From assembly GCA_965655775.1 (NCBI GenBank), contig CBFHHV010000005.1, positions 7,293 through 71,292 on the forward strand: 64,000 nucleotides of DNA, written 5' to 3'. The notes below the pieces were generated by a model. That model had not been told where the DNA came from. It did no database searches and saw nothing but the letters and a program-made list of their open reading frames with translations. Of the stretch, positions 43,607-52,262 are shown piece after piece. Position 1 is the stretch's first letter. Every line of letters starts with the position of its first letter. Made by a program: the position numbers and the translations under genes. Origin of the DNA: Marisimplicoccus sp965655775 (GTDB lineage Bacteria; Bacteroidota; Bacteroidia; Flavobacteriales; Flavobacteriaceae).

Positions 43607-44098
43607 TTATAACATCTTTAATTTATTAATCATTTCTTCAGAATCCCATTCAATTGCACCAACAATAGTTTCAATTATTTGACCATTTTCATCAAAAATA
43701 TATGAAATAGGCATAGCATATACTCCAAGTGTTTCAAATGATTTACTTGATTTTAAAAAATTGAAATCAAAATTCCATTCGTTCTTAAACTCAGATATTT
43801 TAGATAATGTTTCATCAGAAACTAATAAAAAAGTATATCCATATTCCTGTAATATTTCTTCAGCTCTTTTGATTCCTGGCATTTCCTTTATACATGGGGC
43901 ACACCATGTGGCCCAGTAACTTACTACAATCTTCCCCTCCTTATAGACTGAGAGATCCAAATTTTTCTCGTTTAAATCAAAAAATGATGTTTTAAGCTGT
44001 AAAGATTCTAAATCCGAAAGATTTTCATTTTTTGTATTATCTAGGTTACAGCCCAATAATAAAAAACAACACAAAATGTAGGCACTTAACTTTTTCAA
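43607..44098 (-). CDS. TlpA-family thioredoxin-like lipoprotein
   Basis: 163 aa. Lipobox LLLGC with Cys at 17, then a thioredoxin fold with active site WATWCAPC (Cys66 and Cys69) and the cis-Pro segment YAMPISYIF. A membrane-anchored periplasmic thiol:disulfide oxidoreductase. TTG start (the encoded MKKLSAYIL is a normal signal start; no ATG nearby). A TATTTTTG box at 44120-44127 lies 21 nt upstream. First gene of the three-lipoprotein run; the downstream CDCC protein is a likely client. Confidence 0.88.
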   Translation of the reverse strand: MKKLSAYILCCFLLLGCNLDNTKNENLSDLESLQLKTSFFDLNEKNLDLSVYKEGKIVVSYWATWCAPCIKEMPGIKRAEEILQEYGYTFLLVSDETLSKISEFKNEWNFDFNFLKSSKSFETLGVYAMPISYIFDENGQIIETIVGAIEWDSEEMINKLKML

Positions 44099-44119
44099 TT
44101 TTACGGTTTGTTAAATTTA

Positions 44120-44127
44120 CAAAAATA
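44120..44127 (-). promoter_or_regulatory. -7 box (TATTTTTG) for the TlpA lipoprotein operon
   Basis: Exact TAnnTTTG on the minus strand, 21 nt before the TTG start. Confidence 0.45.
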
Positions 44128-44180
44128 TGCTCATGGAATAAAGCGGTTTTGAATAAATCATTGGAATGGTTGAGGTGATG

Positions 44181-44672
44181 TCAGGATTTTTTAGCTTTTT
44201 TATCCTTCTTCTTTTTTTTAGCTTTTTTATCCTTCTTCTTTTTTGGAACCTGTGAAGACCTATTCCATAAATTTCTTCTACTATTATACTTTTCAGCACT
44301 AACATTAGTCTTAACAACAATTACCCCTCCAGCTCCCTCACTCCCATACTTATTAGTAGCAGCTAATCCACTTAGAACCTCTACGTATTTTACTTGATTA
44401 GCATTTAGAACGGGGGGATTATTATAGATAACACCGTCAATCTCCCACAATACTTGATTTCCAGCTGTTTTAAAAGATTGCCTACCTCTAATAGCAATAT
44501 TTTTATTTCCCATTCTATCAGTAATTTTTTTTGCTCCAGGTATTCTAGATGAAAGTGCGTCAACTAATGACATAGATGAAATAGCGTTTTGTTGTGCCAG
44601 GGCAATTTTATCTTCTTGTGAATAAGAAAAATTAGAAAAAAGTATAATTAAAACTAGGTATAGATGTCTCAT
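44181..44672 (-). CDS. Secreted stand-alone TonB-receptor plug domain protein (paralogue 2)
   Basis: 163 aa. Signal peptide (about 1-18, ending NFSYSQ), then a region like the plug of SusC/TonB receptors: LVDALSSRIPGAKKITDR, IAIRGRQSF, VLWEIDGVIYNNPP, VKYVEVLSGLAATNKYGSEG and GVIVVKT. The gene ends after the plug: no beta-barrel follows. The C-terminal tail is Lys-rich and made of a direct repeat (see the repeat at 44192-44244). Tandem paralogue of the next gene (44720-45241), with the same IDGV, KYGS and NLW segments. Function unknown; see findings. Confidence 0.78.
   Translation of the reverse strand: MRHLYLVLIILFSNFSYSQEDKIALAQQNAISSMSLVDALSSRIPGAKKITDRMGNKNIAIRGRQSFKTAGNQVLWEIDGVIYNNPPVLNANQVKYVEVLSGLAATNKYGSEGAGGVIVVKTNVSAEKYNSRRNLWNRSSQVPKKKKDKKAKKKKKDKKAKKS
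44192..44244. repeat. 27-bp tandem direct repeat in the 3' end of the plug gene
   Basis: A 26-bp unit at 44192-44217 recurs exactly at 44219-44244 (period 27 bp, 9 codons), encoding the KKKKDKKAK tail. In-frame period suggests slippage-driven variation in tail length. Confidence 0.75.
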
Positions 44673-44719
44673 AAAATTTGGAATATAAAGTAAAAAAAAG
44701 TTTAAATGAATTGTGTTAA

Positions 44720-45241
44720 TTACTTCTTAATTCTTTTCTTAGTAACTGTCCTCCAAAGATTTTTTGGAGAATTTATCAAATCAGAGTTTGATGCGTTTAC
44801 TGCCGTCTTTACAATAATCACTCCAGCAGCTCCATCTGAGCCATACTTATTGCTTGCTGCAAGCCCTTTGATAGCTTCAACATATACTACCTCATTTACA
44901 CTAATCATTGGTGGGGATTGAAAAGTAACACCGTCTATATCCCACAGAACCTCGTTCCCAGCTGCCTGAACAGAATTTCTTCCTCTCAAGGATATATTTT
45001 CGTTTCCAAATCTATCTGAAATTTTTTTTGCACTGGGAACTCTTCTAATTATCGCAGAAATCAATCCTGTAGGCGAGCCAGTTGCATCTTGGTTTGAACC
45101 AATTATTCCATATTCAAATGAATTTAGCCCAGAATTATAGTTTCTAGTTCCATAATTTGATTGAGTGTATCCATTTCTCCCAATTTGAGCCTCAATAGAG
45201 TTAGAGACTAGGATAAGAATTATAAAAAACAACACTTTCAT
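44720..45241 (-). CDS. Secreted stand-alone TonB-receptor plug domain protein (paralogue 1)
   Basis: 173 aa. Signal peptide (about 1-18, ending NSIEAQ), a Tyr/Asn/Ser-rich linker (about 19-60), then plug-like segments LISAIIRRVPSAKKISDRFG, ISLRGRNSV, VLWDIDGVTFQSPP, VVYVEAIKGLAASNKYGSDG and GVIIVKT. As in its neighbour, no barrel follows and a short basic tail (TKKRIKK) ends the protein. The two genes are 47 bp apart on the same strand and are clearly duplicates. The role could be plugging, decoy or a partner of a full receptor; unknown. Confidence 0.78.
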   Translation of the reverse strand: MKVLFFIILILVSNSIEAQIGRNGYTQSNYGTRNYNSGLNSFEYGIIGSNQDATGSPTGLISAIIRRVPSAKKISDRFGNENISLRGRNSVQAAGNEVLWDIDGVTFQSPPMISVNEVVYVEAIKGLAASNKYGSDGAAGVIIVKTAVNASNSDLINSPKNLWRTVTKKRIKK

Positions 45242-45341
45242 TGTAAATTGCTAGCTTTTAAGTAAATACAAATATTTATTTGTTTTACTAGGTATAAAAA
45301 TAGCTATTTTTTTTTTAAATTTACAGGCTAGCTAAAAAACC

Positions 45342-45668
45342 ATGCACAAAAATTGGATTGATATCAACCAAATTTATTTTCCTGACGGAGTTAGATCAGT
45401 CTACTTTGAGGGAAGAAGGGTCAAGAAAGAAGACATTCAAATTGAAAGAAGTTTTCTTGAGCTTACATCTTCAGACTATGACACCTCAAATCTTCCAGAC
45501 CACATCAAATATCTTCCAAGAAAACGAGCTGCAGAATATCTTGGTTTAAGTGAGAGTACTCTTCTTAGGTATCACGAAAAAGGAAAGCTTAAGTGGATAA
45601 CTAGACGAAATAGAACTCCAATATATTCAAGAGAGACCCTTGATAATTTTAAAGAAAAAAATCAATAA
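45342..45668 (+). CDS. Small helix-turn-helix DNA-binding protein
   Basis: 108 aa. C-terminal MerR/excisionase-like HTH (about 55-105): LPRKRAAEYLGLSESTLLRY, then ITRRNRTPIYSRETLDNF with the wing. The N-terminal half (about 1-50) is unlike known domains to me. It lies 31 bp before the dgcA-like gene in the same direction, so it may regulate that pair; alternatively it is a remnant of a mobile element, but no integrase is near. Confidence 0.72.
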   Translation: MHKNWIDINQIYFPDGVRSVYFEGRRVKKEDIQIERSFLELTSSDYDTSNLPDHIKYLPRKRAAEYLGLSESTLLRYHEKGKLKWITRRNRTPIYSRETLDNFKEKNQ

Positions 45669-45699
45669 AAACATTAACTTAGATTCTCAATCTAGGTAA

Positions 45700-46758
45700 A
45701 TGGAATTTAATTTTCATATAGTAAATCTTAAGAAAAAATTTCCCCTTCAAATTAGTAGAGGAACACATGATAAATCTCAAAATCTTTTTGTTGAATTTAT
45801 TAAAGACGGAATTACTGCATGGGGAGAATGTGCTCCAGGGAAAACAGAAGGAGCATCATCAGCTAATGAAGTTGAAATGCATCTGAAAAGATTGATTGAC
45901 TCAAAGATAGACTCACTTTCACAATACGAACTATATCAAAGAGCTAAAGACTTAAATGTTCCAGCATGTGCTATGGCTGGTATTGATATTGCTTTATGGG
46001 ACTGGAGTGCAAAAAAGGCAAATATGTCTTTGAAAGATCTATTAGGTCTCCCTTCTCCATCTGTTCCTACATCCCTGACGGTTGGCATAAACCCTCCTGA
46101 AGTAGTTAAAGAAAGAGTAGAATTAATTCTACAGAATTCTCAAGTGAGGGCCTTAAAAATTAAATTAGGCTCCAAAGAAGGAATAGAATATGATAAGTTA
46201 ATTTACTCGCAAGTAATTGAATCAACTAAAAATAAAGATATTGCAATTCGTGTTGATGCTAATGGAGGTTGGACTTTAGATGATGCAAAACTTATGATGA
46301 AATGGCTAGCGGAGAGAAAAGCAGAATATATAGAACAACCATTAGTTGAAGGAGAAGAAGATAAGCTCAAATTTTTATTTGAAGGAAGACCTCTTCCTAT
46401 TTTTATTGATGAATCATGCAGATTTGCAGAAGATGTAGCAAATTACTATCAATATGTTGATGGTGTTAATTTAAAACTTATGAAATGTGGTGGAATAACT
46501 GAGGCTTTAAAGATTTTAAATGTTGCTAAAGCACATGGATTAAAAACTATGATTGGATGTATGAGTGAGTCATCTGTGAGTATTTCAGCAGGAGCCTCAA
46601 TTACAGGTATAATAGATTACGTTGATTTAGACTCTCACTATAATCTAGATCCAGATCCTAGTGAAGGGCCTTCAATGGTAAATGGCATAACAATGATAAA
46701 CTCGTTACCAGGTCATGGGGCAAAACTTAAAACTCAAAGCTATGTTGAATCAAACTGA
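45700..46758 (+). CDS. dgcA: Enolase-superfamily epimerase, DgcA-like (dipeptide epimerase family)
   Basis: 352 aa. Mandelate-racemase/muconate-lactonizing fold: KxK catalytic pair K153/K155 (ALKIKLG), metal ligands Asp186 (IRVDANGGW), Glu212 (YIEQPL) and Asp237 (FIDESC), and a second-side Lys in VNLKLMKCGG. Annotators usually call this an L-Ala-D/L-Glu epimerase. Because it is overlapped by a DUF1611 gene, as in the D-glutamate catabolic pathway of marine bacteria, racemisation of N-acetyl-D-glutamate is the likelier job. That is a context-based inference. Confidence 0.75.
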   Translation: MEFNFHIVNLKKKFPLQISRGTHDKSQNLFVEFIKDGITAWGECAPGKTEGASSANEVEMHLKRLIDSKIDSLSQYELYQRAKDLNVPACAMAGIDIALWDWSAKKANMSLKDLLGLPSPSVPTSLTVGINPPEVVKERVELILQNSQVRALKIKLGSKEGIEYDKLIYSQVIESTKNKDIAIRVDANGGWTLDDAKLMMKWLAERKAEYIEQPLVEGEEDKLKFLFEGRPLPIFIDESCRFAEDVANYYQYVDGVNLKLMKCGGITEALKILNVAKAHGLKTMIGCMSESSVSISAGASITGIIDYVDLDSHYNLDPDPSEGPSMVNGITMINSLPGHGAKLKTQSYVESN

Positions 46759-47773
46759 TAAAATCGCAATATGGATGGAGTCGAGTCTTGATGACGACTA
46801 TGGAAAGATGGGGATTAGTGCACTTAGATATCTTGATAATGAAATCCTTTGTGTAATAGATTCTGTGTTTGCTGGTAAAAAACTATCTGAGGTTTCTATC
46901 ATTAAGAAAGACATTCCAATTGTAGACAATATAAAAAAGGCTAAAGCTATGGGAGCAAATGTTTTATTATTAGGAGTTCTTACATCAGGTGGAGTGAGAC
47001 CAAAGTCATGGGATAATGTAATTAAAGAGGCATTAAATCATGGGATGTCAATAATTAATGGATTACATGATCAAGTTTACCCTGATTTTTCAAAATATTT
47101 GACAAATAAAAGTCAATGGATATGGGATACTAGAGTTCCTCAGTTTATACCAAAGATAGGATCAGCTAAAGCTTCAAATTTGTCTAATAAAAGAGTTTTA
47201 ATGATTGGTACTGATATGGCTGCAGGAAAAATGACTGTTGGATTGGAGTTATATTCATATTTAAAAGAAAATCAAATTAACACAGGGTTTGTTGCCACTG
47301 GACAAGTAGGTATAACCGTTACAGGAAATGGCATACCCTTAGATGCATACAAACTTGACCATGCCTGTGGAGCAGTTGAGTCTGCAGTTATGGAGCAGAA
47401 AGATAAAGATATTGTTATTGTAGAGGGTCAGGGCTCTATTCTACACCCAGGTAGCACAGCCACACTTCCTTTAATGAGAGGAACATGCCCAACTCATATG
47501 ATTTTATGTCATATAGCAAGAAAAGATTCATTAAGATCTCTTGAGAATATTAAAATCCCAGATCTAAAAAAGTTTATAAAACTCAATGAAGAACTAGCCA
47601 CAGTTATTGGAACATATCCTGACACAAAAGTGATTGGGATTGCTCTAAATACAATCTTAATGACTGATGAAGCAGCCAAGGAATATATGAAAAAAACTGA
47701 AGAAGAAACAGGTCTGCCTGTAACTGATGTAGTTAGATTCGGTGGAGATAAAATTTTTAGTCAATTAATTTAA
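46742..47773 (+). CDS. dgcN: DUF1611 protein, DgcN-like (D-glutamate N-acetyltransferase family)
   Basis: About 343 aa from the ATG at 46742 (MLNQTDKIAIWMES); a further in-frame ATG at 46715 would lengthen the overlap with dgcA. The family is DUF1611: an N-terminal Rossmann-like domain with GVLTSGGVRPKSW, then a P-loop-like GTDMAAGKMT at about 156-165 and IVEGQGSILHPGS. DUF1611 enzymes paired with DgcA convert D-Glu to N-acetyl-D-Glu. Overlap of 17 bp with dgcA means the two are co-translated. Older guesses include N-acetylglutamate deacetylase-like roles. Confidence 0.75.
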   Translation: MLNQTDKIAIWMESSLDDDYGKMGISALRYLDNEILCVIDSVFAGKKLSEVSIIKKDIPIVDNIKKAKAMGANVLLLGVLTSGGVRPKSWDNVIKEALNHGMSIINGLHDQVYPDFSKYLTNKSQWIWDTRVPQFIPKIGSAKASNLSNKRVLMIGTDMAAGKMTVGLELYSYLKENQINTGFVATGQVGITVTGNGIPLDAYKLDHACGAVESAVMEQKDKDIVIVEGQGSILHPGSTATLPLMRGTCPTHMILCHIARKDSLRSLENIKIPDLKKFIKLNEELATVIGTYPDTKVIGIALNTILMTDEAAKEYMKKTEEETGLPVTDVVRFGGDKIFSQLI

Positions 47774-48223
47774 CTACTTACAATGATGATCAGCAGCTCT
47801 TGTTGCTATCTGATTATTTGGTTTAACATTAACTTTATAACCTAAAGAATTAGCCCACCCTTTTGTTGCTGAGATTAATTTATTTGATTTATGATTTTCG
47901 TCAGAGTTATAATCCATATCTATTTCCACTTGAACACTGACTTGTTTAGTTAGCCATTCTGCGACTTTAATACTGTATTCAGCCTCTAACCAGAGTCTTT
48001 TCCAAATATCATTTATTGCCTCGCATGAAGACTTACTTAATATATAATGTACTCCTCTAGTGCCAAGTCTATATGCTATTACACTTGTATAATTAGTCTT
48101 CTTACCAACATTTTGTGAGTCAGAGCCAATATGAATTTTTGCGTATGGATATTCTTTTAAAATGGAAAGAGTATGATTAACGGGATCAACACTGTTGCCT
48201 TTAACATCCTTAAATAATCTCAT
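47774..48223 (-). CDS. RNase H-like YkuK/DUF458 family protein
   Basis: 149 aa. The pattern IHIGSDSQNVGKKTNYTSVIAYR resembles the RNase H-like fold of the YkuK (DUF458) family, with acidic residues (D in GSDS, E in WLEAEYS, D in EIDMDYNSDE) that may bind metal. The C-terminus IATRAADHHCK is short. Nucleic-acid hydrolysis is possible but not shown. Convergent with dgcN (adjacent ends) and divergent from the M20 gene. Confidence 0.7.
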   Translation of the reverse strand: MRLFKDVKGNSVDPVNHTLSILKEYPYAKIHIGSDSQNVGKKTNYTSVIAYRLGTRGVHYILSKSSCEAINDIWKRLWLEAEYSIKVAEWLTKQVSVQVEIDMDYNSDENHKSNKLISATKGWANSLGYKVNVKPNNQIATRAADHHCK

Positions 48224-48283
48224 CGTCTAAAATAAATATTATTTGTAAATTAGGTTATTAAGAAAACCTTAAATTATCAAATA

Positions 48284-49717
48284 ATGAAACAAATTTTTAC
48301 AATTTTGTTAATATCTATATCATTTCTAACAGTTCAATCCCAAAGTGTTAATAAATTAAAAAAAGAATTGTTAAGTTCTATAGATCAAAAAACATCAGAT
48401 TTAATTTCATTAAGTGATAAGATATGGGAAGCTGCGGAAGTAGCATTTAGAGAGGATAAATCAGCCGAATATTTAATGGAGTACGCTGAATCAAACGGAC
48501 TAATTATAGAAAAAGGGCTGGCAGGAATGCCTACTGCTTTTACTGCAACATATGGAGAAGGTAAACCAGTAATTGGTATTATTGGAGAATTTGATGCCCT
48601 TCCAGGTTTATCACAAGATTCAGTACCCCACAAGCATGAATTAATTGAAGGAGGTGCCGGTCATGGTTGTGGTCATAATTTATTTGGTACAGCAAGTTTA
48701 GGTGCAGCTATTGCAATAAAAGAGCTCATTGAGAAAGGAGACTTAAAAGGAACGGTGAAATTTTTTGGAACACCTGCTGAAGAAAAATTTTTTGGAAAAC
48801 TCTGGATGATCAGAGATGGAGTATTTGATGATGTAGATATATGTATGGATTGGCATCCAGCAGATGAGACTGAAGCTAATGTCCAACCATCTCTTGCGCT
48901 TGTTGATTTTATGGTTGAGTTTTCAGGACAATCTGCTCATGCATCTGTTGATCCTTGGAATGCAAGGGCTGCAAATGATGCACTTGAGTTATATACATCA
49001 GGAATTAATGCATATAGAGAACACGTCTTACCATCAGTGAGGATGCATTACCACGTCCAAGATGCAGGTAAGGTAGTAAATGTCGTCCCTGATTATTCAA
49101 GAATCTGGGTTAGAGTGAGAGATATTACTAAAGAAGGGTTACAGCCTGTTTATGAACAGGTAAGAAAAATGGCTGGAGGTGCTGCTATAATGGCTAATGT
49201 TGAACATAAAGTTTCATTAATTTCAGGCGTACATGACCTTCTTCCAAATAGAGTTGGAGGTGCGGCAATGCAAAAAAATCTTGAGACTCTTGGTGATATT
49301 CAGTACACTCAAGAGGAGATAGATTTTGCTTTAGAGCTTCAAAGAAATAGTGGAAAACCTGAATTAGGTATTGATGGTAAAATAAGGCCACTAAGAGAAA
49401 CCCTAAAAAGTCCAGGAGGAGGTTCTACTGATAGTGGAGATGTAAGTTATAATGTCCCAGTAGTTAGCTTAGCTGCTACAACAGCTCCAAAGGGTGTTCC
49501 ATGGCATTCATGGTCTGTAGTTGCAAGTTCTGGTATGTCTATAGGACACAAAGGAATGCTTCACGCTGCAAAAGCTTTAGGAATGACAATGGTTGATATT
49601 TTTAAGGACAGTAAATTAAGAGAGGATATTAAAAAAGAGTTTGATGAAAAAATTGGCGAGTATGATTATGACCCATATCTAGATTCAGGCCCCCCACCAA
49701 TAGATTATGTAGATTAA
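48284..49717 (+). CDS. Exported M20 family amidohydrolase (AbgB-like)
   Basis: 477 aa. Signal peptide (about 1-18, ending TVQSQ). Zinc-binding/acidic motifs GEFDALPG, GAGHGCGHNLFG, GTPAEEKFFGK and MDWHPADE are those of M20D-type N-acyl amino acid or aminobenzoyl-glutamate hydrolases; the lid domain is present (QSAHASVDPWNARAA). Acts outside the cytoplasm. It lies in the D-glutamate/peptide region and could release amino acids from acyl or benzoyl conjugates. It overlaps the convergent AGCS gene by 4 bp. Confidence 0.85.
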   Translation: MKQIFTILLISISFLTVQSQSVNKLKKELLSSIDQKTSDLISLSDKIWEAAEVAFREDKSAEYLMEYAESNGLIIEKGLAGMPTAFTATYGEGKPVIGIIGEFDALPGLSQDSVPHKHELIEGGAGHGCGHNLFGTASLGAAIAIKELIEKGDLKGTVKFFGTPAEEKFFGKLWMIRDGVFDDVDICMDWHPADETEANVQPSLALVDFMVEFSGQSAHASVDPWNARAANDALELYTSGINAYREHVLPSVRMHYHVQDAGKVVNVVPDYSRIWVRVRDITKEGLQPVYEQVRKMAGGAAIMANVEHKVSLISGVHDLLPNRVGGAAMQKNLETLGDIQYTQEEIDFALELQRNSGKPELGIDGKIRPLRETLKSPGGGSTDSGDVSYNVPVVSLAATTAPKGVPWHSWSVVASSGMSIGHKGMLHAAKALGMTMVDIFKDSKLREDIKKEFDEKIGEYDYDPYLDSGPPPIDYVD

Positions 49718-51063
49718 ATCCACGATCTTGATTTCATCTCTTTAGTCACTATACCCGATAAATATATTATTGCAATCATATTAGGAATTGCCATTAATGC
49801 AAAGGCAACATCAATTAATCCAATAACGATTTCTACAGTAAGAATTGAAGATATAATAATTGCAGCTATATATATAATATTATAATATTTACCCTTTTTT
49901 GGAGTCGTCAAAAATCCAAAACATTTAACACCATAATATGAATAAGTGAAAAGTGTAGATATTCCAAATATTGAAATCATAATTATTAAAATATAATCCC
50001 CAAAACCAAAGAATAATCTCCTAAATGCTTCTAAAGAAAGAACAATTCCATTTAAATCACTTTCAAGATAAGCCCCACTTATAATTATAATTAATCCAGT
50101 TATTGTACATACTAGAATTGTATCCAAAATAGGGCCTAGCATTCCAACTAATCCCTCATCCGTTCCATGTCTTGTAGAAGACTGCCCATGGTAAATAGGA
50201 GCTAAACCTACACCACTCTCACTTGAGAAAACAGCTCTACGAATACCAATTAAGACAAGGCCCCAGAAGCCACCTTGAACCATTGTATTAAAATTAAATG
50301 CTTCACTAAAAATTAATAAAAAAGTAGAAGGAACAACACTTGCATTAGACACTAAAATAAAAAACCCTAAAATGAAGTATAGGATTACCATAATTGGAAC
50401 TAACCCTGAAGTTACACGTACAATAGATTTAAGCCCTCCAAAGATTACGATCGAAGTTAATATTGTAAAAATAACACCAATTACTAGCTTCCAATTACTA
50501 TTGCCAATATCAAAAATAGCATTTGGGTTTAGAACATCTATGTATGATTGAGTCAATTGATTTGCGGTAAATGCAGGGAGTACTCCTACCAATCCTGCAA
50601 TCGAAAACCATATTGCTAGAGGTTTACCCCACTTTTTTATTCCTAAAGTCATATAATACATCGGTCCGCCTAAATATTCTCCATTCTCATCTTTTTCTCT
50701 TAAACTAACAGCCAGTGAGCAGGAAAAAAATTTAATTGTAGCACCGATAAGGGCAGTAACCCACATCCAAACAAGTACACCTGGACCCCCTTGATGAATT
50801 GCAATTGATACACCCGAAATGTTTCCGAGACCAACTGTAGCAGCAAGGACAGCCGATAAAGCTTGAAATCTTGAAATACCTACAGCTGAATTATCATTTT
50901 TTAAGAGTAGCTTGAATCCCTGACTAATTTTTCTTAAAGGGTTTGCCTTCGAAATAAGTGTTAAATAAATTCCACCACCAATTATAAGGAATAGCATTAA
51001 CCAATTTAATGGAACAATAATCTGGTTTATATAATCCTCAATTATATCAAATAATTCAAGCAT
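49714..51063 (-). CDS. Alanine/glycine:cation symporter (AGCS family)
   Basis: 449 aa, about 10-11 membrane helices. Family signatures: SAVLAATVGLGNISGVSIAI, GGPMYYMTLGIKKWGKPLA and RAVFSSESGVGLAPIYHGQSST. AGCS carriers bring in D- or L-alanine and glycine with Na+. A substrate call beyond that is not possible. Convergent with the M20 gene. Confidence 0.9.
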   Translation of the reverse strand: MLELFDIIEDYINQIIVPLNWLMLFLIIGGGIYLTLISKANPLRKISQGFKLLLKNDNSAVGISRFQALSAVLAATVGLGNISGVSIAIHQGGPGVLVWMWVTALIGATIKFFSCSLAVSLREKDENGEYLGGPMYYMTLGIKKWGKPLAIWFSIAGLVGVLPAFTANQLTQSYIDVLNPNAIFDIGNSNWKLVIGVIFTILTSIVIFGGLKSIVRVTSGLVPIMVILYFILGFFILVSNASVVPSTFLLIFSEAFNFNTMVQGGFWGLVLIGIRRAVFSSESGVGLAPIYHGQSSTRHGTDEGLVGMLGPILDTILVCTITGLIIIISGAYLESDLNGIVLSLEAFRRLFFGFGDYILIIMISIFGISTLFTYSYYGVKCFGFLTTPKKGKYYNIIYIAAIIISSILTVEIVIGLIDVAFALMAIPNMIAIIYLSGIVTKEMKSRSWI

Positions 51064-51131
51064 ATCGTAAATTAATCATTAAATTTTGAAAAGAATACTT
51101 TCTTTTTTAAATTATAGTAAAATAAATAATT

Positions 51132-52262
51132 ATGCAATCTAGACGTGAGTGGTTCAAGTCTTCCATAGGTTTAGGTGGGTTAATGATAACACCATCTATT
51201 CTAACCGCTGAGGAGATTAAAAAATATAATCCGAGACCTTTATCTGATATAGTTAAACTGAGCTCAAATGAAAATCCATACGGCCCATCAGAGAGAGTAA
51301 GAAATGCAATTATCGATTCATTTGAAGATGCATGTCGATACCCATATGAATATATCCTAAAGCTTCAGAACATACTAGCAAAAAAACATAATGTTAGTCC
51401 TGAAAGTATTGTAATTACAGGAGGGTCTAATGAGGCTTTGAGGGTTACGGGATTGGCAGTTGCAGACCAAGGAGGAGAGATCGTTGCTGGTCAGCCAACA
51501 TATCTTGCTCTAATGAGCTATGCAGAAGCATGGGGTGGAAAAATAAATTGGGTTCCAGTTGACTCAAATAAAGGGTATGATTTGGGTGAAATAGAAAAAA
51601 ACATAAATGGTAAAACTAAAATGGTTTTCATTGCAAATCCAAATAATCCAACAGGCACATTACTTGAAAGATCATCCCTAAGTAATTTTTGTAAAAGTGC
51701 CTCAGAAAAAACATTAGTATTCTGTGACGAGGCATACTATGACTATATTAATGAACCGGATTATCCTTCAATGGATTACTTAGTTAGACAAGGAAAAGAT
51801 ATCATTATCTCTAGAACATTTTCAAAAGTTTTTGGAATGGCTGGATTAAGAATTGGCTACATGGTTTTAAAGCCTGAATTAGCAGATAAATTATTTGGAG
51901 AATATTCTCCATATGGAAGAAACAAAATTATGGCACAAACAAATGTTCTAGCTGTAGCAGCTGCCATAGAAGCGCTAAAGGATAAAGACTTTTATGCTTT
52001 TTCATTAAGAAAGGCTAATGAGGAAAAGGACAAGATATATAAATTATTAGACTACTTAGGGCTTAAATATGTTGAGTCTAGCACTAATTTTGTCTTTTTT
52101 GAATCTAAAAAACACATTGATGAATTATCAAAAAAAATGCTTGCCAAGGGTGTTAGAATAGGAAGACCATTTCCTCCCTTTTACGATTGGTGTAGAATTA
52201 GTACTGGAACAAGTCAAGAGGTAGACAGGTTTGTAAGTGCAATGCTAGATGTTTATAGCTAG
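51132..52262 (+). CDS. Tat-exported PLP-dependent aminotransferase (HisC-like)
   Basis: 376 aa. The N-terminus SRREWFKSSIGLGG is a twin-arginine signal (R4, R5) with a hydrophobic stretch ending near TAEE, so the folded enzyme is probably exported. The core is a fold-type I aminotransferase of the histidinol-phosphate family: NPNNPTGT, CDEAYYDY, and the PLP-lysine K232 in SRTFSKVFGMAGLRIGY. Substrate unknown; an extracytoplasmic transamination or racemisation is unusual. Convergent overlap of 4 bp with the next gene. Confidence 0.85.
   Translation: MQSRREWFKSSIGLGGLMITPSILTAEEIKKYNPRPLSDIVKLSSNENPYGPSERVRNAIIDSFEDACRYPYEYILKLQNILAKKHNVSPESIVITGGSNEALRVTGLAVADQGGEIVAGQPTYLALMSYAEAWGGKINWVPVDSNKGYDLGEIEKNINGKTKMVFIANPNNPTGTLLERSSLSNFCKSASEKTLVFCDEAYYDYINEPDYPSMDYLVRQGKDIIISRTFSKVFGMAGLRIGYMVLKPELADKLFGEYSPYGRNKIMAQTNVLAVAAAIEALKDKDFYAFSLRKANEEKDKIYKLLDYLGLKYVESSTNFVFFESKKHIDELSKKMLAKGVRIGRPFPPFYDWCRISTGTSQEVDRFVSAMLDVYS

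Noticed and set aside
45342..45668. HTH protein as the excisionase of an integrated element
   Set aside because: No integrase, transposase, attachment-site repeats or other phage genes nearby; context fits a local regulator better.
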